Below are positions 9,878 to 19,352 of a stretch of DNA of 64,000 bases, one piece after another (within the stretch, counting starts at the first letter, position 1; each line of letters starts with the position of its first letter). The stretch is taken from assembly GCA_964504335.1 (NCBI GenBank), contig CAZDET010000013.1, positions 1-64,000 of the forward strand, written 5' to 3'. The notes under the pieces were generated by a model that was not told the origin of the DNA, ran no database searches, and saw nothing but the letters and a program-made list of their open reading frames with translations. A program made the position numbers and the translations under genes. Origin of the DNA: CAZDET01 sp964504335. Its GTDB lineage: Bacteria > Bacteroidota > Bacteroidia > Chitinophagales > Saprospiraceae.

Positions 9878-11164
9878 TCAAAGTCCGACGAACTCCATGG
9901 CCATTCTCAGGGCTTTGAACACGTAATTATCCAGTAGCAGATCGATGTCGAAGACGCGCTCGACGACCCAGAAGAGCGATACGGCAATCAGGAAGAGGGA
10001 GCCGTAGAACAGGATCTTGGGGTAGGCCGAGGAGTTGCGCAGGAAGTAGAGGATTGGGAAGATGGCGCAGATGATGACGACCTGCCCGATTTCGACCCCG
10101 ATGTTGAAGCCGAGGAGGGAGAGCGTCATAAACTCCCCGCTCAGGCCGATTTCGCCGAGGACGCTGGCGAAGCCGAAGCCGTGGAATAGACCGAAGCCAA
10201 AGGCAATGATCCATTCGTTTTTGAAAATGGGGCGGATATTGTTGTAGGCTGCCAGCGCAATGGAGAAGGCGATGATCGATTCGACCAGGCGGCTGGGGAG
10301 GTCGACAATTTGCAGGGCCGCCAGGCTCAGTGTAATGGTATGCGCCACAGTGAACAGGGAAATAATCTTCAGCACGTAAATGAGGGCGGGGCGAAACCGT
10401 TCGACTGGCGTCCAGATATTCATAGAAGCAGGGAGCGGCAGCGTACCAGCGGCAAAGCCCAACGCGGCAGCAGGGGGCGGATTATCCTGCGAGGCGGAGC
10501 GGATGCGGCGCACTACCGATGGGAGCAATAAGGCCAGTAGGAAGAGAATATGGTCGAGGCCGATCCAGATGTGCCAGACACCCATCTTGATCATTGCCCA
10601 GAAGCCGTTCATGACGGAATACTCCTCGATTTCGAGGGATTGGGAGGCATCTCCCCTCGTCAGGAGGAGCGAAGGCGATGCTTCGTTGTTGTAAATGCCT
10701 GCTTTCCAGTGGTACTCGATGAGGACCATATTCAGGAAGCTGGGCTCCTTATCCAGCAGAACATCGTAGGTGATATCCAGCGCCTTCGGAATGGGCGTCG
10801 AATTTTCGAGATCGAAGTGGAGTTGGATGTATTCGCCAAAATCGAGCGCGAGCACGGTGGGTTCTTTGAACGCTATTTTGTGCAATCCTTTCTCCGAAGA
10901 AATGGACGTATGCTGGAGGATGTATTCCTGAATTTGAGGCAGATACGGCTTCAGGTCTTCGGCGGTAAAGCCTTCGGGGATGTCGATGCCGGTCGCTGTT
11001 TTGAGGTCTTTGGAGGTGATATCGATGTGCCCACGAACGACATCTTCGTAGATCCGTAGATAGACGTAACTCTGGTTGGGCAGGTGCGCCATCACCACCA
11101 GTGGAAGAAACAATAGACATACCCCGATGCAGGCCATCAGGAAGCCTCGGCTGAGAGGACTCAT
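9878..11164 (-). CDS. HupE/UreJ-family membrane protein
   Basis: This 428-residue protein has an N-terminal hydrophobic signal (residues 7-27), an extracytoplasmic beta-type domain of about 160 residues, then six or so membrane helices. The family motifs H-I-W-I-G-L-D-H-I-L-F-L near residue 195 and F-H-G-F-G-F-A near 330 carry conserved histidines and an aspartate. HupE/UreJ proteins are thought to move nickel or cobalt, but Bacteroidota members with this long outer domain are not well characterised. It sits in the synthetase cluster downstream of the ABC transporter on the same strand (69 bases apart). With the TonB receptor at 14326, this hints at metal handling, by inference only. Confidence 0.82.
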   Translation of the reverse strand: MSPLSRGFLMACIGVCLLFLPLVVMAHLPNQSYVYLRIYEDVVRGHIDITSKDLKTATGIDIPEGFTAEDLKPYLPQIQEYILQHTSISSEKGLHKIAFKEPTVLALDFGEYIQLHFDLENSTPIPKALDITYDVLLDKEPSFLNMVLIEYHWKAGIYNNEASPSLLLTRGDASQSLEIEEYSVMNGFWAMIKMGVWHIWIGLDHILFLLALLLPSVVRRIRSASQDNPPPAAALGFAAGTLPLPASMNIWTPVERFRPALIYVLKIISLFTVAHTITLSLAALQIVDLPSRLVESIIAFSIALAAYNNIRPIFKNEWIIAFGFGLFHGFGFASVLGEIGLSGEFMTLSLLGFNIGVEIGQVVIICAIFPILYFLRNSSAYPKILFYGSLFLIAVSLFWVVERVFDIDLLLDNYVFKALRMAMEFVGL

Positions 11165-11233
11165 GGGAAATTTGTTAGGTCAATAAGTTATCAAACACCC
11201 GCAAGACGTGCTCACCGGCATATACGAAAAAAA

Positions 11234-12940
11234 TCACGATAGTTGGGCCATCTCCCGAAACACCTCGCTGGTATTCACCAGTATATCGTAGGGCCCCTGG
11301 GCCATAATGCGCCCCTGATCCAGAAGATAAATACAATTAGCATGCCGAACCGTGGAGAGCCGATGCGCAATGATGATCACCGTTGACACTCCTGCATCCG
11401 ACTTCAACGATTCGATGACGGCATGCTCCGTAATGCTGTCGAGTGCGCTCGTCGCTTCGTCCAATATAAGAACCCTTGGCTGGTGGTAAATGGCCCGGGC
11501 CAGTCCGAGCCGCTGCCGTTGCCCTCCGCTCAGGCGCACTCCCCGCTCTCCGATGGTGGTTTGGTAGCCCTCGGATAGTTCTTCGGTGATAAAGGTATGG
11601 ATACTTGCTACACGCGCAGCTAGTTGTAATCGCTCGATATCGATTTCGTTATCTTCCAGACCGATGGCGATGTTGCGCGCAACGGTGTCGTCGAAGAGAA
11701 ATACGTCTTGCGGCACGTAGCCGATTTGTGCTTGCCAGGAAGTTACATTATCCGGTTGCAGGGGCACACCATCGACTAAGATCTCCCCTTTCTGTGGGTG
11801 GAGCAGACCGACGATAAGGTCGATCAAGGTCGTTTTTCCGGCACCGGTAGCCCCGACGAATGCGACGGTTTCGCCCTGGCGAATGGTGACGGATAACCGA
11901 TCGAGGGTCGGCGGGGCCGTTTCTTCGTAGAAGAAGCTCACCTTCCGTAGTTCGAGCGCCTTGCCGAAGGCAGGCACCTCTGCTCCGGTAGCGGCCACAT
12001 TGACGGGAGGCGCTTCGGCTTGCATATCCTGCGCGAGGTTTTCTACCACCGGAAAGTTGTTGCGCAATTTGGCGGCTGCCGCAAAGGACTTTTGCAAGGC
12101 GGGGAGCAGACGGTAACCCGCCAGCGCGTACAGGCTGAGCATGGGGATTGCTTCCTGCAGGTTTTGCCCACTTACAAGCAAGTAGAGCGTAGTGGCGATA
12201 ATGCCACCGAAGGCCAGCACTTCGATGAGGTAGCGCGGCGAGACGATCACCATATGAATGACGGGCATGATGCCCGCGTGCTGAGCGGAAGATTCCTCGA
12301 AGCGGTTGTAGAAAAAATCTTGTGCCCGGAAGACCCGCAGGGTTTTAATGCCCGTAAGCGCTTCATTCATACTTTTGAACCGCCCGAGGTTCGCGGCAAT
12401 TCGATCTTGCCCCAATCGACGCAACAAGCCTTTTCGCGCTAAATATATTAACCCATAAGCCGAGCCCAAACTGACCGTGACGAGCAATGCCACGCGGAAA
12501 TCGACGATCATAAGGAGGATAAAAATAACCACCGCCACCAGCACCTGGGAGAGTAAATCCAGCAACGGCACTAAAATGCCTCCGGAAAACTGACTGACCT
12601 CGGTAATGAGATTGGAAAATAGCTCGGAAGTATTCCGGCCGAGAAAAAACCGGTAGGAGCGCTTGAGGTAGCTGCGCATCAGACGCATGCAAAGTTGGTG
12701 CATCACATCCCATGCGAATTTGTGGTGCAACCACTGGGTGTACAACGTAAACCCATTGGCCACAGCCAGAAGGCCCAACACCGTGGCACCAATCGCGATG
12801 AGCATCTGACGGGTAGATTCAACCTCGAAATAGTCGTAAAGCTGACTGAGAAAGAGGTGCTCACGGATGGCCTCCGGCTCGGCTGCCAGCTGCATGAAGG
12901 GTAGGATAGACGCAATCCCGATAACCTCCAAAAAGGCCAT
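11234..12940 (-). CDS. ABC transporter, fused permease and ATPase (PglK/MsbA-like)
   Basis: The permease half (about residues 1-300) has several membrane helices. The ATPase half has Walker A GATGAGKT (363-370), the LSGGQRQRLG signature, Walker B VLILDEATSALD and the switch histidine in AHRLSTV. The protein is a homodimeric exporter or lipid-linked substrate flippase, and in this locus a likely exporter of the peptide product. The start is odd. The first ATG (12940) falls inside what should be membrane helix 1. The same frame continues upstream for 38 codons to a TAA at 13055-13057, and that stretch reads like a genuine transporter N-terminus, but it has no ATG, GTG or TTG. An ATG at 13062 is in another frame. 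Confidence 0.88.
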   Translation of the reverse strand: MAFLEVIGIASILPFMQLAAEPEAIREHLFLSQLYDYFEVESTRQMLIAIGATVLGLLAVANGFTLYTQWLHHKFAWDVMHQLCMRLMRSYLKRSYRFFLGRNTSELFSNLITEVSQFSGGILVPLLDLLSQVLVAVVIFILLMIVDFRVALLVTVSLGSAYGLIYLARKGLLRRLGQDRIAANLGRFKSMNEALTGIKTLRVFRAQDFFYNRFEESSAQHAGIMPVIHMVIVSPRYLIEVLAFGGIIATTLYLLVSGQNLQEAIPMLSLYALAGYRLLPALQKSFAAAAKLRNNFPVVENLAQDMQAEAPPVNVAATGAEVPAFGKALELRKVSFFYEETAPPTLDRLSVTIRQGETVAFVGATGAGKTTLIDLIVGLLHPQKGEILVDGVPLQPDNVTSWQAQIGYVPQDVFLFDDTVARNIAIGLEDNEIDIERLQLAARVASIHTFITEELSEGYQTTIGERGVRLSGGQRQRLGLARAIYHQPRVLILDEATSALDSITEHAVIESLKSDAGVSTVIIIAHRLSTVRHANCIYLLDQGRIMAQGPYDILVNTSEVFREMAQLS

Positions 12941-13068
12941 GACGAGGATCGCCAGGAAAAGCCCAAACAGGCGGCGGCGCTCTTGCGCCGTGAGTATAGA
13001 TACGATCTGATCGATGGCTTTTGACTTTTTGCAGTCAAAGAATATGGTATGAAGTTACTCATATTAGC

Positions 13069-13076
13069 TATTTTTG
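13069..13076 (+). promoter_or_regulatory. Candidate -7 element of the plus-strand biosynthetic operon
   Basis: TATTTTTG matches the Bacteroidota -7 consensus TAnnTTTG and lies about 150 bases before the cyclodeaminase start. No TTG stands at the expected distance upstream, so the match is partial. Confidence 0.4.
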
Positions 13077-13227
13077 TAGCACCATCTGATTTTCAATCTA
13101 TCCTGTCCGGTTTTTGCCGGAAGTGCTAATCACCACCTTAGGGACAACGAACCACCAGGTCACCTTCAGAATTACTGAGGCATTTTCCCCAATCTGCCAA
13201 ATATTTTTTTACGGTAATCTACACACT

Positions 13228-14316
13228 ATGGAGTTTGATACGACCAAGACGCTCGTCTTGTCCCGTGAGGATATTCATCATATTGTCCAAAAACAGGGCA
13301 TCGATCCACTGATGGACGAGCTGATCGAACGGCTCGCTGCGGCAATAGCCGCCTTCGATCCGGCTGTGACTGAGATTCCGGCCCGCTCGGGCTTTCACTA
13401 CGATACGCCACACACGGGATTGATCGAGTGGATGCCGGTGCACCAGAAAGGGGCACAGATCGTCGTGAAGATGGTTGGCTACCACCCGGGAAATCCATCC
13501 ATCTACAACGTGCCTACCATTTTATCCACCATCTCCGCCTACGATACCGCTACGGGCCATCTCATCGGGTTGATCGACGGGGTGCTCCCGACGGCGCTGC
13601 GCACCGGGGCAGCATCGGCGGTGGCAAGCCGGTGGCTGGCGTATCCCGGCAGTCGTACCCTCGGCCTGATCGGCTGCGGCGCGCAAGCGGTGACGCAGTT
13701 GCACGCCCTGTCTCGCCTCTTCCCGTTGGAGCGCGTGTTGCTGTACGATGTAGATATTAGCACCCAGGAATCGCTGCGGGAGCGCTGCGCCGGCTTTGAC
13801 CTCGAACTGGATTTCCTGCCGGCCTCGATCGAAAGCATCGTACTGAAATCCGATATCGTTTGTACGGCCACTTCTATCGATGTGGGCACCGGGCCACTGT
13901 TCTCCAACCTGGAAACCAATCCCCGATTGCACATCAACGCCGTTGGCTCCGACTTCCCGGGCAAAGTGGAAGTGTCGCTGGACTTTCTCGAGCGCAGCTT
14001 CGTCTGCCCCGACTTTCGCGATCAGGCGGTAGTAGAGGGCGAGTGCCAGCGGTTGCAACCCGACCAAATTGGCGCAGACATTGTGGAAGTGGCCCGAAAT
14101 CCCGCCGCGTTTGAGCACGTACAACTGCAGCGCAGCGTATTCGACTCCACCGGATGGGCTCTGGAAGACCAGGTTGTCATCAACCTATTCATGGAATACG
14201 CGACCCAATTCGGATTGGGCCAGTGGGTTGAAATCGAATCCATTCCCAATGATGCCAAGAATCCCTACCATTTCCTGACCAGCTCAATGGCCCGGATCGT
14301 ATATCCTACTAACTAA
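13228..14316 (+). CDS. Ornithine cyclodeaminase/mu-crystallin family enzyme
   Basis: This 362-residue protein is close to the family length of about 350. It has the dinucleotide-binding loop L-I-G-C-G-A-Q-A and the family motif NAVGSDFPGK, whose Asp matches the catalytic residue of ornithine and lysine cyclodeaminases. R-T-G-A-A-S-A-V-A is also typical. The likely reaction is NAD-dependent deaminating cyclization of L-ornithine to L-proline, or of lysine to pipecolate; a SbnB- or alanine-dehydrogenase-like role is a weaker alternative. I start at the ATG at 13228; an earlier TTG at 13114 would add 38 residues unlike the family. It is followed after 9 bases by the TonB receptor and then by the adenylation/carrier/dehydrogenase set, which would consume proline. 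Confidence 0.85.
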   Translation: MEFDTTKTLVLSREDIHHIVQKQGIDPLMDELIERLAAAIAAFDPAVTEIPARSGFHYDTPHTGLIEWMPVHQKGAQIVVKMVGYHPGNPSIYNVPTILSTISAYDTATGHLIGLIDGVLPTALRTGAASAVASRWLAYPGSRTLGLIGCGAQAVTQLHALSRLFPLERVLLYDVDISTQESLRERCAGFDLELDFLPASIESIVLKSDIVCTATSIDVGTGPLFSNLETNPRLHINAVGSDFPGKVEVSLDFLERSFVCPDFRDQAVVEGECQRLQPDQIGADIVEVARNPAAFEHVQLQRSVFDSTGWALEDQVVINLFMEYATQFGLGQWVEIESIPNDAKNPYHFLTSSMARIVYPTN

Positions 14317-14325
14317 TCAAGTCAA

Positions 14326-16551
14326 ATGAAACTTATGAAACTCATGATCACCCTGCTCTTAATAATTGCAGGATCAGCGGGCGTATTGGCCCAAACCATC
14401 TACGGCCGGATCATCGATACGGAGCGCATCCCAGTTCAGGAAGCCTACATTCTACACGTAAATTCCGGCATTCACACCCATTCGAACGAAATTGGCTCCT
14501 TCGCGCTCAAGGACGTAGCAGTGGGAGATACCCTGCGCATCACGCACCTCGGATACGAAACGCAGGACGTGATCATTAGTGACCTTTCGGAAAAGCTGGA
14601 AATTGAATTGAAAGAAGCCTTTTTCCAACTGAGCGAAATTGTGGTTGGTCAGAATATCAAGGCGATCAACTTGATTACAGAGATCGACCTACAGACCAAT
14701 CCGGTGAATACGTCGCAGGAAATTCTGCGCAAGGTGCCGGGCCTGATTATTGGTCAGCACGCGGGTGGGGGAAAAGCAGAGCAAATCTTTTTGCGCGGCT
14801 TCGACATTGACCACGGCACTGATATCAATATTTCGGTGGATGGGCTACCCGTCAACATGGTTTCCCACGCCCACGGGCAGGGATATGCCGATCTGCATTT
14901 TCTGATTCCCGAAACTATCGAAACCATCGATTTTGGCAAGGGCCCTTACTACGCCGATCAAGGGAACTTTGCCACGGCGGGTTACGTGGAATTCAATACC
15001 AAAGACCGCCTGCGCGGCAGTTCGGTAGCTATGGAAGTGGGACGATTCAATTCGATTCGGACGGTGGGTCTATTCGACGTCTTGAGTACGGACAATCACA
15101 GCGCTTACCTCGCCACGGAATACCTGATTTCCGACGGGCCCTTTGAGGCATCGCAAAATTTTGACCGCCTCAATTTGATGGCCAAATACACGGCCAATTT
15201 GTCGGGCCAGGATCGCATCTCCGTGCTGGCATCCCACTTCACCAGCCAGTGGGACGCTTCCGGCCAGATTCCCAACCGGGCCGTGGAATCGGGGTTGATT
15301 TCCCGGTTTGGGGCCATCGACGACACCGAAGGCGGTACGACCAGCCGCACCAATCTGGCGCTGGAGTACGATAAGAACATCGACAATCAAACGTACTTGC
15401 GCAACCGCATTTACTACTCCCTCTACGATTTCGAGCTCTATTCCAATTTCACCTTCTTTCTGAATGATCCGGTAAACGGCGATCAGATTCGGCAGCGCGA
15501 GAAGCGCTCCATTTTTGGCTTTGAGAGCACCTGGAACCACACGACCTATCTGGGCAACACGGCCACCCTGCTGCAGGCAGGCGTAGGGGTACGCTTCGAC
15601 AACAGCAACGACAACGAGCTCTCGCGGACCCGCAACCGCGACAGTACGCTGGAAGTCGTACAACTTGGCAATATCGACGAATCGAATTTCTTCGGCTTTG
15701 TCAACGCGGAGTTCGACTTCGGTCGGCTGCTCATCAATCCGGGAGTGCGGGTCGATTATTTCGAATTCGACTACATCGACGAAGTACAGACAATCTACGA
15801 TCCCGAATCGGACTCCAAGACGATGATTAGTCCGAAGCTGAATTTCATTTATAATTACAGCGATAATGTGCAGTTCTTTCTCAAAAGTGGCGTCGGTTTC
15901 CATTCGAACGACACCCGCGTGATTTTGCGGCAGGAGGGCGATGAAATCCTGCCGGCCGCCTACGGCGCCGACCTGGGAACCATCTGGAAGCCGAGCCGGC
16001 AGTTGGTCGTCGATGTGGCCCTATGGTACCTCTTCCTGGAGCAAGAATTCGTGTACGTCGGCGACGAAGGCATTGTAGAGCCAAGCGGTCGGTCGGAGCG
16101 CCAGGGAGTTGATTTCGGCCTGCGCTACCAGCCGTTGGACTGGCTGTTCCTCGATGGCAACATCAACTACACTTACGCCCGCAGCATCGACGAGCCGGAA
16201 GGATTGCAATTCATTCCCCTTGCCCCGGACCTGACCGCTACGGGAGGACTAAGCGTGCAGACCCGTAACTTTATCGGCGGGGTGCGGTTTCGGTATGTCG
16301 ACGATCGCCCGGCAAACGAAGATGACAGCATCAATGCCGAAGGCTATTTCATCACCGATCTGAACGCCATCTACAACTGGGATCGGGTCAGCATCGGCAT
16401 CAACATTGAAAACCTGTTTGACAACGACTGGAACGAAACGCAATTCGCCACCGAATCACGCCTGGCGCTCGAGCAGGCACCCGTGGAAGAGATTCACTTT
16501 ACACCGGGAATTCCCTTTTTCATCGAAGGCCGTATCCGGTATGCATTCTAA
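14326..16551 (+). CDS. TonB-dependent outer-membrane receptor
   Basis: This 741-residue protein has a signal peptide ending near V-L-A-Q (residue 23), a carboxypeptidase-like regulatory beta domain (about 24-105), a plug domain (about 110-225) and a 22-strand barrel that ends in the aromatic residue Phe (IRYAF). The plug has a His-rich stretch, S-H-A-H-G-Q-G-Y-A-D-L-H-F, which could touch a metal or a metal chelate. The length is typical of siderophore/metal receptors rather than the roughly 1000-residue SusC class. It lies inside the biosynthetic operon, 9 bases after the cyclodeaminase and 78 bases before the dehydrogenase. Uptake of the cluster's own product or a metal is plausible; the ligand cannot be read from sequence. 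Confidence 0.92.
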   Translation: MKLMKLMITLLLIIAGSAGVLAQTIYGRIIDTERIPVQEAYILHVNSGIHTHSNEIGSFALKDVAVGDTLRITHLGYETQDVIISDLSEKLEIELKEAFFQLSEIVVGQNIKAINLITEIDLQTNPVNTSQEILRKVPGLIIGQHAGGGKAEQIFLRGFDIDHGTDINISVDGLPVNMVSHAHGQGYADLHFLIPETIETIDFGKGPYYADQGNFATAGYVEFNTKDRLRGSSVAMEVGRFNSIRTVGLFDVLSTDNHSAYLATEYLISDGPFEASQNFDRLNLMAKYTANLSGQDRISVLASHFTSQWDASGQIPNRAVESGLISRFGAIDDTEGGTTSRTNLALEYDKNIDNQTYLRNRIYYSLYDFELYSNFTFFLNDPVNGDQIRQREKRSIFGFESTWNHTTYLGNTATLLQAGVGVRFDNSNDNELSRTRNRDSTLEVVQLGNIDESNFFGFVNAEFDFGRLLINPGVRVDYFEFDYIDEVQTIYDPESDSKTMISPKLNFIYNYSDNVQFFLKSGVGFHSNDTRVILRQEGDEILPAAYGADLGTIWKPSRQLVVDVALWYLFLEQEFVYVGDEGIVEPSGRSERQGVDFGLRYQPLDWLFLDGNINYTYARSIDEPEGLQFIPLAPDLTATGGLSVQTRNFIGGVRFRYVDDRPANEDDSINAEGYFITDLNAIYNWDRVSIGINIENLFDNDWNETQFATESRLALEQAPVEEIHFTPGIPFFIEGRIRYAF

Positions 16552-16629
16552 TAGTTGTTAATTCGTTTAGACGCTTCAGAGGGCAGCATTAACCGGTTTC
16601 GGCGATGTTGCCCCCTCAAATTTTTTCTA

Positions 16630-17781
16630 ATGGATTTTTCTTGGCCCAAAGAGTACCTCGATTATCGAGATCGAGTAATTGACTTCGCTCGCAGCGAATT
16701 GAATGACGACATCATCGCGCGCGACCGAGAAGGGATCTTCCCGACGGATCTATGGCGAAAGTGTGCCGAGTTCGGCATTCAGGGAATGGCAGCGCCCCAC
16801 CGCTACGGCGGCTGCACCCCGGAGGTAGATATCCTGCGATCGGCTCTGGCGATGGAGAGTTTGGGATACGGCTGCAAGGACAATGGCCTCTCTATTGCTC
16901 TAAACGCCCACATGTGGGCGGTGCAGATGTCGATCGTTTCCTTCGGCACGGAGGCCCAAAAGGAAAAATTCGTGCCCCCCATGGCCCGCGGCGAATGGAT
17001 CGGTGCGCACGCGCTGACGGAGCCCGATTCGGGATCGGACGTCTTCAATATGCAGACGACCGCCCACAAAACGGAGGGAGGTTACATCCTGAATGGCAAA
17101 AAACGCCTGGTCACGCTGGCTCCCATCGCCAACGTGGCTGTTGCATTTGCCAATGTGTATCCGGAAAAAGGCAAGTGGGGCATCACGGCCTTCATCGTCG
17201 AATCGGATCGGCCCGGCTACACGGCTAGCCCGGTGCAGGAAAAAATGGGCCTGCGCACGGTGCCCATCGGCGAGATTACCTTCGAAAATTGCTTTGTTCC
17301 GGAAGAAAACCGCCTGGGCAAGGAAGGGGCGGGGATGAGCATTTCGAATCACTCGCTGGAATACGACCGCTGCTGCATCCTGGCGGGAAAGCTCGGGGCG
17401 ATGCACCGGCAAATCGATGAGGCGGTAGCCTTCGCCAAGGAGCGGAGGCAATTCAACCAGCCCATCGGCAATTTCCAGTCCGTGTCGAATCGGATTGCCG
17501 AAATGCGCCTGCGCCTGGAAACCTCCCGACTATTGCTCTACAAATTGGCCTGGCTCAAAAAGCAGGGCAAATCCGCCATGCTGGAGGCCGCCATGCTGAA
17601 GTTGCACCTCAGTGAAGCTTTTGTCTCCTCCAGTATGGATGCCATTCGCATTCACGGAGGCAACGGCTACCTGACGGAGCACGGCATCGAGCGGGATTTG
17701 CGGGATGCCGTGGGTGGAGTCATCTACGCCGGCACCTCCGACATCCAACGCAATATTATTGCGAAGTTTATGGGCCTATGA
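16630..17781 (+). CDS. Acyl-CoA dehydrogenase-like flavoprotein, probable aminoacyl-carrier oxidase
   Basis: This 383-residue protein has the acyl-CoA dehydrogenase fold: ALTEPDSGSD near 128-137, G-Y-I-L-N-G-K-K, R-R-Q-F-N-Q-P-I-G, and IHGGNGYLTEHGIERDLRD near the C-terminus. The Glu used by medium-chain enzymes (YEGT) is Ala367 here (YAGT). The alternative position used by isovaleryl-CoA dehydrogenase falls on Asp246 in LEYDR. Its stop overlaps the start of the free adenylation enzyme (ATGA), and a free carrier protein follows, which is the arrangement of PltE/RedW/AnaB-type prolyl-carrier oxidases. By analogy it would oxidize Pro-S-carrier to a pyrroline or pyrrole-2-carboxyl thioester. I use the ATG at 16630; a TTG 75 bases upstream is unlikely. 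Confidence 0.85.
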   Translation: MDFSWPKEYLDYRDRVIDFARSELNDDIIARDREGIFPTDLWRKCAEFGIQGMAAPHRYGGCTPEVDILRSALAMESLGYGCKDNGLSIALNAHMWAVQMSIVSFGTEAQKEKFVPPMARGEWIGAHALTEPDSGSDVFNMQTTAHKTEGGYILNGKKRLVTLAPIANVAVAFANVYPEKGKWGITAFIVESDRPGYTASPVQEKMGLRTVPIGEITFENCFVPEENRLGKEGAGMSISNHSLEYDRCCILAGKLGAMHRQIDEAVAFAKERRQFNQPIGNFQSVSNRIAEMRLRLETSRLLLYKLAWLKKQGKSAMLEAAMLKLHLSEAFVSSSMDAIRIHGGNGYLTEHGIERDLRDAVGGVIYAGTSDIQRNIIAKFMGL

Positions 17782-19352
17782 CGCATTCTACCATTTACTT
17801 ACTGCACCAGGCAGTCGCCTACGGGGCCGAGCACTATCCCGAACGGGAGGCATTCAGGTGCGGCCAGCAATCGCTGGATTTCCGTACGCTCCACCAGCGG
17901 GTTCGGCAGCTTGCGGGACTGCTGCTCGGATGCGGCCTCCAAAAAGGAGACCGGGTGGGCATCTGGATGAACCGCACCCTGGAAACCGGCCCGGCCGTGC
18001 ACGGCATTATGAGTGCGGGCGGGGCCTTCGTTCCATTAGATCCCTTTGCCCCGATTGATCGAATTCGGTTTGTGCTGGAGGATTGCAACATCCGAATCCT
18101 CATCACCCATCCCTCGATGGTCCGGGGGCTTGCTGAGCTATTGTCGGAGGCCCATCCGCTGACGCACATCATCGGTGCTTCGGGTGATTGGCCGATTGCC
18201 TCCTATGATTGGGAAGCCGTCGCCCAGCGCCCCGAATTGGAGGCTACTCCGTACCGCCTGTTAGAGCAGGATCTGGCCTACATTATGTACACTTCGGGGA
18301 GCACCGGAGCTCCCAAAGGCATTATGCATACCCACTACAGCGGATTGAGCTACGCCAAGCTGTCGGCCGAGCTGTATGAGGTATCCGGGTCGGACCGCAT
18401 CGCCAGCCACGCGCAGTTGCACTTCGACATGTCGACCTTTGCCTACCTAACGGCTCCGTATGCCGGGGCCACTACGGTCATCATTCCGGAAGCCTACACG
18501 AAGATGCCGGCGAGCCTGTCGCAATTGATGGAGCGGGAGCGGATCAGTATCTGGTATTCGGTGCCGCTGGCCCTGACGCAATTGCTGGAATTTGGTGCGC
18601 TGGAAAGTCGCAACCTGGAGTCGTTGCGGTGGGTCTTGTTTGGCGGCGAGCCCTTCCCCACCAAGCCGCTACGCGCGCTCATGGAGGGGTGGCCGCGCGC
18701 GCGCTTCTGCAACGTATACGGCCCCGCGGAGGTCAACCAGTGCACCTATTACCACCTTCCCGACCTGCCCGAGGAGGGACTGCCCATTCCCTTGGGTTAT
18801 GTATGGAACAACACCGAGGTAATGATCCTCGATGCCGACGACCAGGAGGTATCCGGTCAGGAGATAGGAGAATTGCTGGTGCGCAGCGCCACCCGCATGC
18901 GGGCTTACTGGAACCAGCCGGAACTGACTGCCGCCTCGTTCTATCGCCGGCCCAATCCAGTCGGATTCGAAGATATATTTTACCGTACCGGCGACCTGGT
19001 GCGCCGCAACGATCGCGGCGAATTGATGTTTATGGGCCGCAAGGACCGGCAGGTCAAAATCCGCGGCTACCGGGTGGAACTGAACGAAATTGAAGTTGTA
19101 CTCATGCAACACGATGGGGTGGCGGAGGCCGCCGTGTACGTCATTCAGACGCCTAACGGCGACCCGGCGATCGCCGCCCAGCTCATTCCCGAAAAGGATA
19201 CGCACCTGGAGGCAGAAGCGGTGCGGCAATACGCCGAGCGGCAGTTGCCCCGCTACGCCCTACCGGCATACCTTTTTATCACCGATAGATTCCCGCGCAG
19301 CTCCGCCGGGAAGATCGACTACCAACAGCTTTCAAAATCGACGACCGTATGA
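17778..19352 (+). CDS. Free-standing amino acid adenylation enzyme (possible prolyl-AMP ligase)
   Basis: This 524-residue single adenylation domain has the P-loop-like YTSGSTGAPKG (171-181), N-V-Y-G-P-A-E, Y-R-T-G-D, VKIRGYR and a C-terminal S-A-G-K lysine. By alignment to GrsA the pocket reads D-M-F-S-L-G-V-Q-C-K, which is not the published proline code of PltF/RedM, so the substrate is uncertain. The WYSVP and N-Q-C-T-Y-Y surroundings resemble stand-alone enzymes that load free carrier proteins. It overlaps its neighbours on both sides by 4 bases and almost certainly loads the 78-residue carrier encoded next. Proline is favoured by context (cyclodeaminase and dehydrogenase in the same operon), not by the code. 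Confidence 0.88.
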   Translation: MTHSTIYLLHQAVAYGAEHYPEREAFRCGQQSLDFRTLHQRVRQLAGLLLGCGLQKGDRVGIWMNRTLETGPAVHGIMSAGGAFVPLDPFAPIDRIRFVLEDCNIRILITHPSMVRGLAELLSEAHPLTHIIGASGDWPIASYDWEAVAQRPELEATPYRLLEQDLAYIMYTSGSTGAPKGIMHTHYSGLSYAKLSAELYEVSGSDRIASHAQLHFDMSTFAYLTAPYAGATTVIIPEAYTKMPASLSQLMERERISIWYSVPLALTQLLEFGALESRNLESLRWVLFGGEPFPTKPLRALMEGWPRARFCNVYGPAEVNQCTYYHLPDLPEEGLPIPLGYVWNNTEVMILDADDQEVSGQEIGELLVRSATRMRAYWNQPELTAASFYRRPNPVGFEDIFYRTGDLVRRNDRGELMFMGRKDRQVKIRGYRVELNEIEVVLMQHDGVAEAAVYVIQTPNGDPAIAAQLIPEKDTHLEAEAVRQYAERQLPRYALPAYLFITDRFPRSSAGKIDYQQLSKSTTV

